64,000 nt of DNA. Origin: Akkermansia muciniphila (GTDB taxonomy: Bacteria; Verrucomicrobiota; Verrucomicrobiia; Verrucomicrobiales; DEV007). The position numbers were made by a program, and so were the translations under genes. Below are positions 25,236 through 33,603 of the stretch, in pieces. The DNA is taken from assembly GCA_945883495.1 (NCBI GenBank), contig CAMCXS010000028.1, positions 1 through 64,000 on the forward strand, in the 5' to 3' direction. Under the pieces are notes generated by a model that was not told the DNA's origin, did no database searches, and saw only the letters and a program-made list of their open reading frames with translations. Positions within the stretch are counted from its first letter, which is position 1. Each line of letters opens with the position of its first letter.

Positions 25236-26467
25236 TCAGAGATCCAGCGGTGGGACTTAAATTCGTGACGGGGCAAGCTGCCCACAGCGGTGGTCGTGAC
25301 AGGGATACGTAAGGCAAAGGCGTTGCTCAGCGCAACTTGAATCCGGTGCGCCAACTCCACATCCGCCGAGTTCGCGGGCTCCACAATCACTTCCAGCTCG
25401 GTCATTGCGTCCACGGTCCGGTGGCGCACTTGAAACTCCACCACTTCCGGGAACTTCCGGATCACAGCTTCGAGTGCGGAGGGATAGACATTGACACCCC
25501 GCACCACGAGCATGTCGTCGCATCGGCCCAAGATGCCGCCTTCCATAAGCAATCCGTCCACTCCCCACACCGGCTTCACCAAATCCCCGGTCCGGTATCG
25601 CAACAGCGGCCGGGCTAGGCGGCGCAGCGTGGTGATGACCAGTTCGCCCGATTCTCCCGGATCCACCGGACGACCCGTTGCCGGCTCAATGACCTCGGCG
25701 TAATAGGCTTCGGAATCGACCAGCAGGCTTCCCGGCTGATTCTCGGTTTCGTAACTGATGGGGCCGGTCTCGGTCATGCCGTGGTGGTCCCGGACGATGG
25801 CACCATTCCAAAGCGAAGCGATCTGGGCGCGAGTCGCGGGAATGCTCCCTCCTGGCTCGCCCGCGACGAGGATCAGGCGGATCCGCATTTGGTCTTGGAG
25901 ATGGCCAGCCTCGTTGCGCAGGACTTCCCCCAAGCGAAGCGCATAGGTCGGCGTGCAGCACAAGACGGTGGCCTGGTAGCGGGCGATCATTTCTATCCGG
26001 GTCCGCGTGCTCAATCCGCCGCCGGGGATCGAGAGGTTTCCGCGGCGGGTCGCGGCTTCGAAGGCGGTCCAGAAACCAAGAAACGGGCCGAACGAGAACG
26101 CAAAAAACAAGGTGTCATCGGCGCGAAGCCCGGCGTGGTCGTAGACCTTGTCCCAGACATCGAGCATGACACCCCAGCTTTCGGCGGTGTCGAGCGTTGG
26201 CAACGGGCCTGCCGAAGTGCCGCTGCTTTGGCAAAACCGCGAGTAGTGTGCCCGAGGATAGGAGAGGTTGGAGCCGAACGGCGGATGCTGAGCGCAATCG
26301 TCGACCAGATCGGACTTTGTGGTGAACGGAATGGAATGGGCGAAATCGGCCAGCGAATCGACACGGCGAAATGCTCCGGCAGGCGCCAGCTTTGCCCGGT
26401 AAAATGCGTTGGAGACCAGGGAATCGAGGAGGCGATTCAAGGCGGGAGTGGGCTCAGGAGGAATCAC
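25232..26467 (-). CDS. PaaK-like adenylate-forming ligase
   Basis: 411 residues of the phenylacetate-CoA ligase-like ANL family. The ATP-binding loop is SSGTSAGPLPT (81-91), DHHGMTETGPISYETE is the A5-type motif, YRTGDLVKP the A8-region Asp, GRCDDMLVVRGVNVYPSALE the hinge, and RHEFKSHR near the C-terminus keeps the A10-type lysine. It would activate a carboxylic acid as acyl-AMP, then a thioester or amide; the substrate is not phenylacetate by any evidence here. It is the first gene of a minus-strand run and overlaps the LolD-like ATPase by 4 bp, so its product may modify a molecule handled by that transporter (inference). Confidence 0.8.
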   Translation of the reverse strand: MIPPEPTPALNRLLDSLVSNAFYRAKLAPAGAFRRVDSLADFAHSIPFTTKSDLVDDCAQHPPFGSNLSYPRAHYSRFCQSSGTSAGPLPTLDTAESWGVMLDVWDKVYDHAGLRADDTLFFAFSFGPFLGFWTAFEAATRRGNLSIPGGGLSTRTRIEMIARYQATVLCCTPTYALRLGEVLRNEAGHLQDQMRIRLILVAGEPGGSIPATRAQIASLWNGAIVRDHHGMTETGPISYETENQPGSLLVDSEAYYAEVIEPATGRPVDPGESGELVITTLRRLARPLLRYRTGDLVKPVWGVDGLLMEGGILGRCDDMLVVRGVNVYPSALEAVIRKFPEVVEFQVRHRTVDAMTELEVIVEPANSADVELAHRIQVALSNAFALRIPVTTTAVGSLPRHEFKSHRWISE

Positions 26468-26490
26468 GGTGGGATGGATTCGGAAAGCGA

Positions 26491-26522
26491 TTGCTTAAAA
26501 ACAATAAAGATCATAATATAAT
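26491..26522 (+). promoter_or_regulatory. Possible promoter in AT-rich island
   Basis: The 100-bp gap between the divergent PaaK-like and Wzz-like genes has an AT-rich patch unlike its surroundings. It contains a perfect TATAAT at 26517-26522 and a TTGCTT at 26491-26496. The 20-bp spacing is longer than ideal, so the -35 assignment is weak. Oriented toward the gene at 26568. Confidence 0.35.
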
Positions 26523-26567
26523 CAACCTCTGTTTCTCCGAACCTCTTTCCTCGTCTCCACCAGATCT

Positions 26568-28436
26568 ATGTCGTCCTCCACACTTTCCGCGCCTCCGGTC
26601 TCGGCCATGGCTGAATCGTTGGACCACGCTCGCCCGTCAGGGAAGCTTGGGCGAGTCCGCGCCTGGGTAGCCACGTGGCTTCGGCTTGGCCATGGGAGGC
26701 ACTGGCGGGGCAGTTGTGTGTTTGCAGCCACGGTGAGCTTGTCGATCCTGGCTTGGTTTTGGACTCGCACGCCGCTTTACCTCGCGCAAGCTTTGGTGCG
26801 CGTCGAGGTCCCTGCTGAACTTCCGGAGGGACGACGATCCACTCTCGCGGTGCGGGATCACGAGATCGCAATGGGAACGGCTGGATACCGGGAATACTTC
26901 TGGGACCGCGTCTCCCCGCGAGATCGCGAGGTGTTTAATACATTGCCCCGGGCCAGTTTTATCCGGACGTCCCAGGTGCGAGGCTCCCATCTGATCCGGA
27001 TTCAAGTGCGGAGTGCTAGCGGGGAGGTGTCGGCTCGGCTGGCCCAACAGTATGCTCAGTATTACGGAGATTATCTTGTATTCCGGCAAAGGGAGGTGCT
27101 GAGGGGGCAGTATGACACCTTGAGCCGCCGGGAAGCGGCCCAGCGTTTCCAGGTGGAGCGGAGCCGCGAGGCGTTGCAGCAATTCCTTCGCGATTTCCGG
27201 GCCGTAGATGGTGGTGGGCTTTTGGGCGAACGGGAGCGCCTGAAGTCGCAGAGAGAAGTGTTAGCCCGCGAATATGCGGCCGCCGAGTTGGCCGTTCTGA
27301 CGGCGAAGAACGGATCCCAATCGGATTCGAGGGCTGCCATGCCGTCACAGGATTTGGAGAAGGTTGCGGAGACGCGGCGCCTGGCCAGTCAGCAGCTGCT
27401 CAAGCTCGACGAAGCCATCGGCCGTCTTGATGACGCCGCGAACCAGGAAGATGGGGACAACGCCCGCTTTGCGGGGCTCAAAGCGCAGCTGGAAGCGGAT
27501 GATCGGATCAGCGCGCAACTTCGGGACAAGTTGGCGGAACTGAAAGTCGCCCTTGCACTGCCCTCCAAGCCTGTGGTGTTCGCCGTTGACGAGGCGATTC
27601 CGGAGAACCGAGCGGTGACTCCGGGGAGATGGGGCAGTCTCTTGCTGAGCGGTATCGCGTTTGCTGGAGCGTTTTTGCTATTTCCGGTTTGCCGGGCGCA
27701 AGCAGAGTGGGCGCTACCGCTGCTTTGGCTGCGGCGTGGGATTCCAAATCAGCTCGGTGGGCTTGCGGCTCTGCGGGTGAAGGGGAGCCGCCAGATGCTG
27801 GCGGAGTGCTTGGAACCTCCTTCACGCGATGCCTTCCGCCAGATCATCCAAGCTCTGGACCGCGAGTTCGCCGGGGAGTCGAACCAATGCCTCCTAGTGA
27901 CGAGTGCGCGGGAGCGGGAGGGCAAGTCGTTCGTTGCGGCGGGCTTGGCGGCGGTGGCCTGCTCTCAAGGGTTGCGAGTTCTCTTGGTGGACTGTCACCT
28001 GGCGAGTCCTTCGGTGGGACTTTGGTTTCCCGGGGCGGACTCGGGTTGCGGCTTGCTGGAATGGCTTCAGGCGCGCGGCGTCGGCTCGAAGCAGCTTTCC
28101 TGTCAGAGGCAGGGCGAAGGTCGCGGTGGTGAACTCTTCGTGGTCAGTTCACGCGGTTGGGCCAGCGATCCCGCGTCACTTCTTGGCCAACCGTGTTTCG
28201 CGGCCTGGTTGCGCCGTGCGCGTGAGGAGTTTGACTGGGTGATCCTGGACGGGCCAGAGGTCAATGCCTCGGGTGAAGCGGCGGTGCTCGCGGCGATGAG
28301 CGATGGCGTCTTGCTGGTGCGGGACGCTGGGGTCTCGACGATCGGCGATCTGGCGCGCGTTAGCCGGAAATTGACCTTCAGCGGCTCCCGGGTCGTGGGC
28401 AACGTCAACAACCGGGTGGAGTTAGCGAGCCGTTGA
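26568..28436 (+). CDS. Wzz-like / BY-kinase-like polysaccharide protein, degenerate
   Basis: 622 residues. A membrane helix at ~48-66 and another at ~366-385 frame a Wzz-type domain with long coiled coil (~165-350), as in polysaccharide copolymerases. A cytoplasmic ParA/CpsD-like ATPase domain follows: Walker A at ~444 is SAREREGKSF (usual SxxPGEGKST), Walker A' is VLLVDCHLASPS at ~470, Walker B is WVILDGP at ~556. The C-terminus (NRVELASR) lacks the tyrosine cluster that BY-kinases autophosphorylate. So it may be a chain-length regulator with ATP-binding but no tyrosine switch. No other exopolysaccharide genes are adjacent. Its 3' end overlaps convergent mtnA by 15 bp. Confidence 0.75.
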   Translation: MSSSTLSAPPVSAMAESLDHARPSGKLGRVRAWVATWLRLGHGRHWRGSCVFAATVSLSILAWFWTRTPLYLAQALVRVEVPAELPEGRRSTLAVRDHEIAMGTAGYREYFWDRVSPRDREVFNTLPRASFIRTSQVRGSHLIRIQVRSASGEVSARLAQQYAQYYGDYLVFRQREVLRGQYDTLSRREAAQRFQVERSREALQQFLRDFRAVDGGGLLGERERLKSQREVLAREYAAAELAVLTAKNGSQSDSRAAMPSQDLEKVAETRRLASQQLLKLDEAIGRLDDAANQEDGDNARFAGLKAQLEADDRISAQLRDKLAELKVALALPSKPVVFAVDEAIPENRAVTPGRWGSLLLSGIAFAGAFLLFPVCRAQAEWALPLLWLRRGIPNQLGGLAALRVKGSRQMLAECLEPPSRDAFRQIIQALDREFAGESNQCLLVTSAREREGKSFVAAGLAAVACSQGLRVLLVDCHLASPSVGLWFPGADSGCGLLEWLQARGVGSKQLSCQRQGEGRGGELFVVSSRGWASDPASLLGQPCFAAWLRRAREEFDWVILDGPEVNASGEAAVLAAMSDGVLLVRDAGVSTIGDLARVSRKLTFSGSRVVGNVNNRVELASR

Positions 28437-29531
28437 GCCGCTCTCCGGAGCGTGTTCCGGGAAAAGCTGGAGGATGCCTTTCTCGGTGGCGGGACAACAC
28501 CCACGCTCGGTGATGAGCCCGGTGACCAAGTGCCGGGGCGTCACGTCGAAGGCGTAGTTCACTCCCGGGGAGGCGTCTTCAAAAAGACGAACGGAGACGA
28601 TCTGACCGTTGGCGTCCTCGCCTTCCATCCAACGCACTTCATCACTGGATCGTTGCTCAATGGGGATTTCCTCAACCCCGTCCCGGGCCGTCCAGTCGAA
28701 GGTGGACGAGGGGAGGGCCACGTGGAAGGGGATCCCGTTGTCCTTGGCGGCGAGAGCTTTGAGGTAGGTGCCGATCTTATTGGCCACATCTCCGGTGCGC
28801 GTGGTCCGGTCCGTGCCTGTGATCACCAGATCCACCAGCCCGTGCTGCATGAGGTGACCGCCGGCATTGTCCGGGATCACGCTGTGAGGCACCCCGTGAT
28901 GCCGCAATTCCCAGGCGGTGAGGCGGGCTCCTTGATTCCGGGGACGCGTTTCATCCACCCAAACATGGACCGGGATCCCGGCGTCATGGGCGGCGTAAAT
29001 CGGTGCGGTCGCGGAACCGTAATCAACGAAGCCGAGCCACCCAGCGTTGCAATGGGTCAGAATCTGAACGGGCGTCCCAGGTGGCTTGCGCGCCGCGATC
29101 TCTTGGATCAACGGTAAGCCGTGCTCGCCGATGCGGCGGCAACCCTCCGCGTCTTCCTCCGTGATGGCGATGGCGGTTTCCAAAGCGGCATCGACGGGGT
29201 CCGAGGCGGCGAGAATCGCGGCCAATTGTCGTTCGACGGCCCATCGGAGGTTTACCGCGGTCGGCCTGGTGGAGAGGAGCTCTTCCGCCAAGCGATGGAG
29301 AGCGGCGTCGGCGCCCGCAGCTTCCCGGGCGGCAAACCACATGCCCCACGCTGCCGTGACACCGATCAGTCCTGCCCCGCGGACGTGCATGTCCCGAATG
29401 GCCCGCGCGGTGGCCGCGACGGAGTGCAGGTCCTCCACGACGAAGCGGAACGGGAGCTGTCGTTGATCGATAATTTGTACGATCTCCCCAGCGAGCCAGA
29501 TCGTGCGATAGGGTTGACCGTCGATGAGCAT
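28422..29531 (-). CDS. mtnA: S-methyl-5-thioribose-1-phosphate isomerase
   Basis: 369 residues. MtnA isomerises methylthioribose 1-phosphate to methylthioribulose 1-phosphate in methionine salvage. Family blocks: ILTHCNAGWLGF with the catalytic Cys at ~162, VDETRPRNQGARLTAWEL, ITGTDRTTRTGDVANKIGTY with the catalytic Asp at ~239, and FDVTPRHLVTGLITERG. Small departures from the norm are RGAGLIG for the usual RGAPAIG and GTDR for GADR. I use the ATG at 29531, since upstream in-frame sequence lies inside pilD. It follows pilD by 7 bp on the same strand; no other salvage gene is nearby. Related eIF2B-like ribose isomerases are the main alternative. Confidence 0.9.
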   Translation of the reverse strand: MLIDGQPYRTIWLAGEIVQIIDQRQLPFRFVVEDLHSVAATARAIRDMHVRGAGLIGVTAAWGMWFAAREAAGADAALHRLAEELLSTRPTAVNLRWAVERQLAAILAASDPVDAALETAIAITEEDAEGCRRIGEHGLPLIQEIAARKPPGTPVQILTHCNAGWLGFVDYGSATAPIYAAHDAGIPVHVWVDETRPRNQGARLTAWELRHHGVPHSVIPDNAGGHLMQHGLVDLVITGTDRTTRTGDVANKIGTYLKALAAKDNGIPFHVALPSSTFDWTARDGVEEIPIEQRSSDEVRWMEGEDANGQIVSVRLFEDASPGVNYAFDVTPRHLVTGLITERGCCPATEKGILQLFPEHAPESGSTAR

Positions 29532-29538
29532 CGGAGAT

Positions 29539-30768
29539 TCAGCGGAGACCAGAGGACCGGAGATACCAGTCAATGAGCTCCGGTCCGGCGAACAGGTAAA
29601 CAAAGGTGGCGAGCGCCAGGTAGGGGCCGAAGGGAATCGGCTTCGATTCCTTCTGCGCGGCGATCCACCGTTGGGCCAAGCCGCCGATCGCGCCGAGGAT
29701 GGATCCGCCCATAAGGGCGAAGATGGTGGCGGGCCAGCCAAGAAACGCGCCGATCATGGCGACGAATTTCACGTCGCCCATCCCCATGGCCTCCCTGGGC
29801 CGAACGATGCGCCGGGTGACGCCTTGGAGTTTCTTGACGCCTTCCAACGGAACCTCAATGCCGGCGATGATGGCTCGATTGTAGTGGAGAACGAGGCCTT
29901 CCGGGGCGGGGCGAGCGACGCCATCGATGAGAACTTCGGTGCACTCGATGATGAGCTGGTCGCGCTCGGAACCAAACATTTCGCTCCAAAGATGGGTGTG
30001 TTCGCCCACTTCCAATTGCGGTTCGGCGTCGGCGGACGGTTCGTGGATGGTCCAAGTGGTATCCTGCTCGAACACGTGGGTGAATTTCCCAAACGCCATT
30101 TTGCCGAGCTTGACCACGGACCAGAGCAGCCCATAACCGGTGGCGAAGCCCAACGCGGAAAGGAAGAGGGCCCGATGCCAAGGCGCGCTGGGCAATGAGT
30201 TCGGTTCCAGCCCGGCCGGGTGGAGAAGGCCGGTAGCCGGAAGGGCCGCATCCAAGGCTGGCAACAGGGCTGACAGGACTCCACCGGCGATTGCCGCTTT
30301 CCAGGTCAAGCCGTCGGGAATGATGAAGTGTTCCGCGTCGATGAAGGTGGAGGCGATCAGGAGGGAGGCGAGGACCCAGTGGACCATCGGAACTCCCCAG
30401 CCGTAGGGGACGAACCGCCACCAGATTGCGAGGAAGACGATCGCGGTGAGGGCTTCGACCAGGACGTAGCGGACGTTGATGGGCGCCTGACACTTCGCGC
30501 ATTTGCCCCGGAGCAAAATCCAACTTAAGATTGGAAGGTTCTGCCAGGCGGGGATTTGCGTCTTACAGGACGGACAGAACGATCGCTTCGGGTTTGAAAC
30601 GGAAAGATTGAGCGGCAACCGGTAGATGACGACATTCAGGAACGATCCGACGCAGGCCCCGAGCGCGAGCACGAACGCAGTGATCACTGGGTGCCGCAGG
30701 GCGCTTTCCACCGGTGGAGTCACGGCAAGGACGGCGGAAGCGAGGAAGAGCGAAAAGGAGGCGGGCAT
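29539..30768 (-). CDS. pilD: Prepilin peptidase with a cytoplasmic insertion
   Basis: 409 residues, compared with about 290 for typical PilD. It processes and N-methylates type IV prepilins or pseudopilins at the inner membrane. The zinc-binding cytoplasmic domain keeps CPSC (65-68) and CAKC (90-93). The aspartate motifs are STFIDAEHFIIPD (Asp 144) and GMGDVKF (Asp 332). Between a membrane helix ending near 222 and the second Asp motif lies a hydrophilic insertion (~229-325; EPQLEVGEHTHLWSEMFGSE, ECTEVLIDGVARPAPEGLVL) with no counterpart in standard PilD. The helix pattern otherwise fits the A24 family. No pilin genes are adjacent. Confidence 0.9.
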   Translation of the reverse strand: MPASFSLFLASAVLAVTPPVESALRHPVITAFVLALGACVGSFLNVVIYRLPLNLSVSNPKRSFCPSCKTQIPAWQNLPILSWILLRGKCAKCQAPINVRYVLVEALTAIVFLAIWWRFVPYGWGVPMVHWVLASLLIASTFIDAEHFIIPDGLTWKAAIAGGVLSALLPALDAALPATGLLHPAGLEPNSLPSAPWHRALFLSALGFATGYGLLWSVVKLGKMAFGKFTHVFEQDTTWTIHEPSADAEPQLEVGEHTHLWSEMFGSERDQLIIECTEVLIDGVARPAPEGLVLHYNRAIIAGIEVPLEGVKKLQGVTRRIVRPREAMGMGDVKFVAMIGAFLGWPATIFALMGGSILGAIGGLAQRWIAAQKESKPIPFGPYLALATFVYLFAGPELIDWYLRSSGLR

Positions 30769-30849
30769 GGGAGGCGTGTGCGTGAGATACGAGATGCGCG
30801 CGTAAAAATTCGGTGCGCAAATTCTGAACTTCGCTTTAGGTAAAAGATC

Positions 30850-31563
30850 ATGGCCCCGAAATCAATCGCGACTTTGCCGTTGCTGCTCCTCGGCGTTCTC
30901 CTGCTCGTGCAATGCCAAACGCCGAGCAGCCCTGGACCCGATGCGATCATCGCCGCCGCGTCCCGTCGAGGCTTGGTCGATGTCCGTTCCGTCGTTCCTG
31001 GCGTCGTCGTGGATTTGCGCTATGCGACACCTGGAAACGTGGCGGGGCGGCCGCTTTATCCGGGGGACATGCCCTGTTTGATTGAACGCCGCACTGGGCA
31101 GCAACTCGCGCAAGCGGCCCGCGAGCTCGCCAGCCACGGCTATCGCATCAAGATCTGGGACGCTTACCGGCCCCCGCAATCCCACCTCGCGCTTTGGAAG
31201 GCTGTACCGAACGGGAATTACGTCTCCGCGCCCTCGGTGACGCTGTCGATGCATTGTGCGGGCGCCGCAGTCGATATGACCTTGGTTGATGCCAACGGCC
31301 GCGAATTGAAGATGCCGACCGAGTTCGACCATTTTTCCCCGAAAGCCGCTGCGGATTACACGGGTGGCGATCCCGAAGTCGCGGCAAACGTTGCGGTGCT
31401 GCAACAAGCGATGCGCCGGGCCGGGTTCAGCACCATGAAAACGGAGTGGTGGCACTTCTGGAATCCCTCCGCCACTCCGCACGTGGCCATTCCTTCCGAT
31501 GCGCTTGGCATCGTCCTCCCCCTGCATGTCCGCACCATCCCCAATCATCGCGCCTCCCGATAA
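30850..31563 (+). CDS. D-Ala-D-Ala dipeptidase-like lipoprotein (VanX/DdpX family)
   Basis: 237 residues. The N-terminus is a hydrophobic signal ending LLVQC, a probable but imperfect lipobox. The M15D metallopeptidase motifs are present: SMHCAGAAVDMTL (SxHxxGxAxD, ~133-145) and TEWWHF (~198), which together bind zinc and the catalytic Glu; YRIKIWDAYRPPQSH is the substrate-arginine block. VanX-like enzymes cleave D-alanyl-D-alanine. Here there is no vanHA cluster, so cell-wall dipeptide turnover is more likely than glycopeptide resistance. It overlaps the downstream nucleotidyltransferase gene by 38 bp. Confidence 0.88.
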   Translation: MAPKSIATLPLLLLGVLLLVQCQTPSSPGPDAIIAAASRRGLVDVRSVVPGVVVDLRYATPGNVAGRPLYPGDMPCLIERRTGQQLAQAARELASHGYRIKIWDAYRPPQSHLALWKAVPNGNYVSAPSVTLSMHCAGAAVDMTLVDANGRELKMPTEFDHFSPKAAADYTGGDPEVAANVAVLQQAMRRAGFSTMKTEWWHFWNPSATPHVAIPSDALGIVLPLHVRTIPNHRASR

Positions 31564-32878
31564 TTCCGCATTGCGCCGGGCCGCTCTCCGGATTGTTCAG
31601 CGCCTTCAAGAAGCCGGGTTCGAGACCTACTTCGCCGGTGGCTGCGTCCGCGACGTCCTGCTCGGCCGTGAGCCGAAGGATTTCGATATCGCCACGAGTG
31701 CCCGGCCGCGTGACGTGCGTTCGCTGTTCCGGAATTCCGGGATGGTCGGCGCCCATTTCGGCGTGGTGCTGGTCCATGAACCGGAAGCGGATTTTGAGAT
31801 CGCGACTTTCCGGACGGATGGGGTGTATCTCGACGGCCGCCGGCCCAAAGACGTCCGCTTTTCCTCAGCGGAGGAGGATGCTCAACGCCGGGATTTTACG
31901 ATCAACGGGATTTTTCAGAATCCGATCACCGGGGAAGTCATCGACTACGTGGGTGGCCAGGCGGATCTTCAGGCCGGTTTGATCCGGGCCATTGGCAATC
32001 CTGCGGACCGATTTCGTGAGGACCATCTGCGCCTGCTTCGGGCGGTTCGCTTTGCCACGAATCTTGGGTTCGAACTGGAGCCGGTGACCTTGGCGGCGGT
32101 CAAGGAGGAGGCTCCGAGCATCTCCCACATCAGCGCCGAACGGGTTCGAGATGAACTGGTGCGCATTCTCGAAAGTCCGCGTCGTCTTCGTGGCTTTGAC
32201 CTTCTCGTTGGGACCGGCTTGTTGTCGGAAATCCTTCCGGAGATTATCGATCTTTGCTGGTGCGAGCCGCATGGTGGTCACTCGCAAGGAGACGTCTTTG
32301 CCCGATGCCGCCGCATGCTGGAACTGTTGCCCGCCGATGCCAGCCTGCCGCTGGTGCTATCCGTTCTTCTCAAGGATGTCGCCAAACCGGTGACCGCGAC
32401 GCGGGGGCCAGAGGGCGAGATTTTGTTTCCCGAAGCCGCCAAAGTGGGGGCGCAAATGACTGGGGAAATCCTCCGGCGCCTCAAGTTCTCCAACGAGGTG
32501 ATCGACGCCACCGTGGAAGCGGTCGCTCGCCATCTGGACTTCCATGAGGTGCGCCGAATGCGGATCGCGAACCTGAAGCGTTTCATGGCCCGGCCACGCT
32601 TCGAGGACGAACTCGAATTGCACCGGGTGGATTGCCTCGCTTCGGAGGTATCCCTGGAGAATCACGCCTTCCTGAAGCAGCGTCGCGCGGAGTTCGGTGA
32701 TGGGCCATTGATTCCTCCCCGGCTCGTCTCGGGGAAAGATTTGCTTGCGGCGGGGTGGACTTCTGGCCCGCATCTGAAAGACGTGCTCGATGCCGTGCAA
32801 GACGAGCAGTTGGAAGATCGGCTCACGACGCACGAGCAGGCAATGGCCTGGGCGCAGGCGCACTATACCCCTCAGTAG
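31526..32878 (+). CDS. CCA-adding / poly(A) polymerase-type tRNA nucleotidyltransferase
   Basis: 450 residues from the ATG at 31526 (an in-frame start at 31499 is possible). Class II nucleotidyltransferase motifs: FAGGCVRDVLLGREPKDFDI with the two metal aspartates, then RRDFTINGIFQNP and FREDHLRLLRAVRFATNLGF. The likely job is adding or repairing CCA at tRNA 3' ends, or poly(A) addition; bacterial CCA enzymes and PcnB cannot be told apart safely by eye. The C-terminal part resembles an HD domain, but the expected HD is KD (VLLKDVAKP), so phosphohydrolase activity is doubtful. Its stop overlaps the convergent glnQ-like gene by 7 bp. Confidence 0.88.
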   Translation: MSAPSPIIAPPDNSALRRAALRIVQRLQEAGFETYFAGGCVRDVLLGREPKDFDIATSARPRDVRSLFRNSGMVGAHFGVVLVHEPEADFEIATFRTDGVYLDGRRPKDVRFSSAEEDAQRRDFTINGIFQNPITGEVIDYVGGQADLQAGLIRAIGNPADRFREDHLRLLRAVRFATNLGFELEPVTLAAVKEEAPSISHISAERVRDELVRILESPRRLRGFDLLVGTGLLSEILPEIIDLCWCEPHGGHSQGDVFARCRRMLELLPADASLPLVLSVLLKDVAKPVTATRGPEGEILFPEAAKVGAQMTGEILRRLKFSNEVIDATVEAVARHLDFHEVRRMRIANLKRFMARPRFEDELELHRVDCLASEVSLENHAFLKQRRAEFGDGPLIPPRLVSGKDLLAAGWTSGPHLKDVLDAVQDEQLEDRLTTHEQAMAWAQAHYTPQ

Positions 32879-33603
32879 CGCATCACGCGGGAGAGGAAGC
32901 GTTGGCAAACTGGGGAGACCGGCGCGTTGAAGAGCGCTTGCGGCGGGTTGCTTTCGGCGATTTGGCCGGACGCGACGAACGCCACCTGATCGGCGACGGC
33001 GCGGGCGAAGCCCATCTCGTGCGTGCTCAAGATGATGTCTTGCCCGGCTTCCGCCAGTTCCTGGATCAGCTCCAGCACCTCCGCCGTCATCTCCGGATCG
33101 AGGGCGGACGTCGGCTCGTCGAGGAAGAGGACTTCCGGGGAAAAGGCGATGGCCCGGGCGATGCCGACGCGTTGCTGCTGGCCTCCAGAGAGTTGCGAGG
33201 GGAGCTTGGTGGCGTGGTCCAGGAGGCCGAAGCGCGTCAAGGATTGGTCCGCCAAGGCGCGGGCTGCCTCCGGGGAGTGGCCGTGGACCTTTTCGAGCGG
33301 CAGCGTGATGTTGCGCCGGGCGTTGAGATGCGGAAAGAGGTTGAACTGTTGGAAGACGAAGCCGTTGCGACGCCGGTAGGCTTGGAGGGATTCCGGATCC
33401 GCGTTGAGGCGATGCTCGTTGAGCGTCACGCTGCCCTGATCGGGAACCTCCAGACCTCCGAGGACCCGGAGCAAGGTGCTTTTGCCGCCGCCGGACGGAC
33501 CGATGAGGACGAGGACCCGAGCCTCTGGGATTTGCAGGGAAAGTTCGTCGAGGGCTCGAGTGGTCCCGAAGACCTTGGTGACATCGCGCAAGTCAAGTTT
33601 CAT
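32872..33603 (-). CDS. Polar amino-acid ABC transporter ATPase (GlnQ-like)
   Basis: 243 residues with every ATPase motif intact: Walker A GPSGGGKST (35-43), FVFQQFNLFPHLNARRNI typical of the GlnQ/HisP group, signature LSGGQQQRVGIARAI, Walker B VLFLDEPTSALDPEM and H-loop ILSTHEMGFARAV. It powers the permease whose gene overlaps it by 11 bp. It is the third gene of a compact binding protein-permease-ATPase run. Specificity (glutamine, glutamate, arginine or histidine) is not determinable here. Confidence 0.93.
   Translation of the reverse strand: MKLDLRDVTKVFGTTRALDELSLQIPEARVLVLIGPSGGGKSTLLRVLGGLEVPDQGSVTLNEHRLNADPESLQAYRRRNGFVFQQFNLFPHLNARRNITLPLEKVHGHSPEAARALADQSLTRFGLLDHATKLPSQLSGGQQQRVGIARAIAFSPEVLFLDEPTSALDPEMTAEVLELIQELAEAGQDIILSTHEMGFARAVADQVAFVASGQIAESNPPQALFNAPVSPVCQRFLSRVMRY

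Noticed and set aside
30850-31563. Glycopeptide-resistance determinant
   Set aside because: No vanH, vanA, vanR or vanS genes are nearby; an isolated VanX-like protein is better explained by wall peptide turnover.
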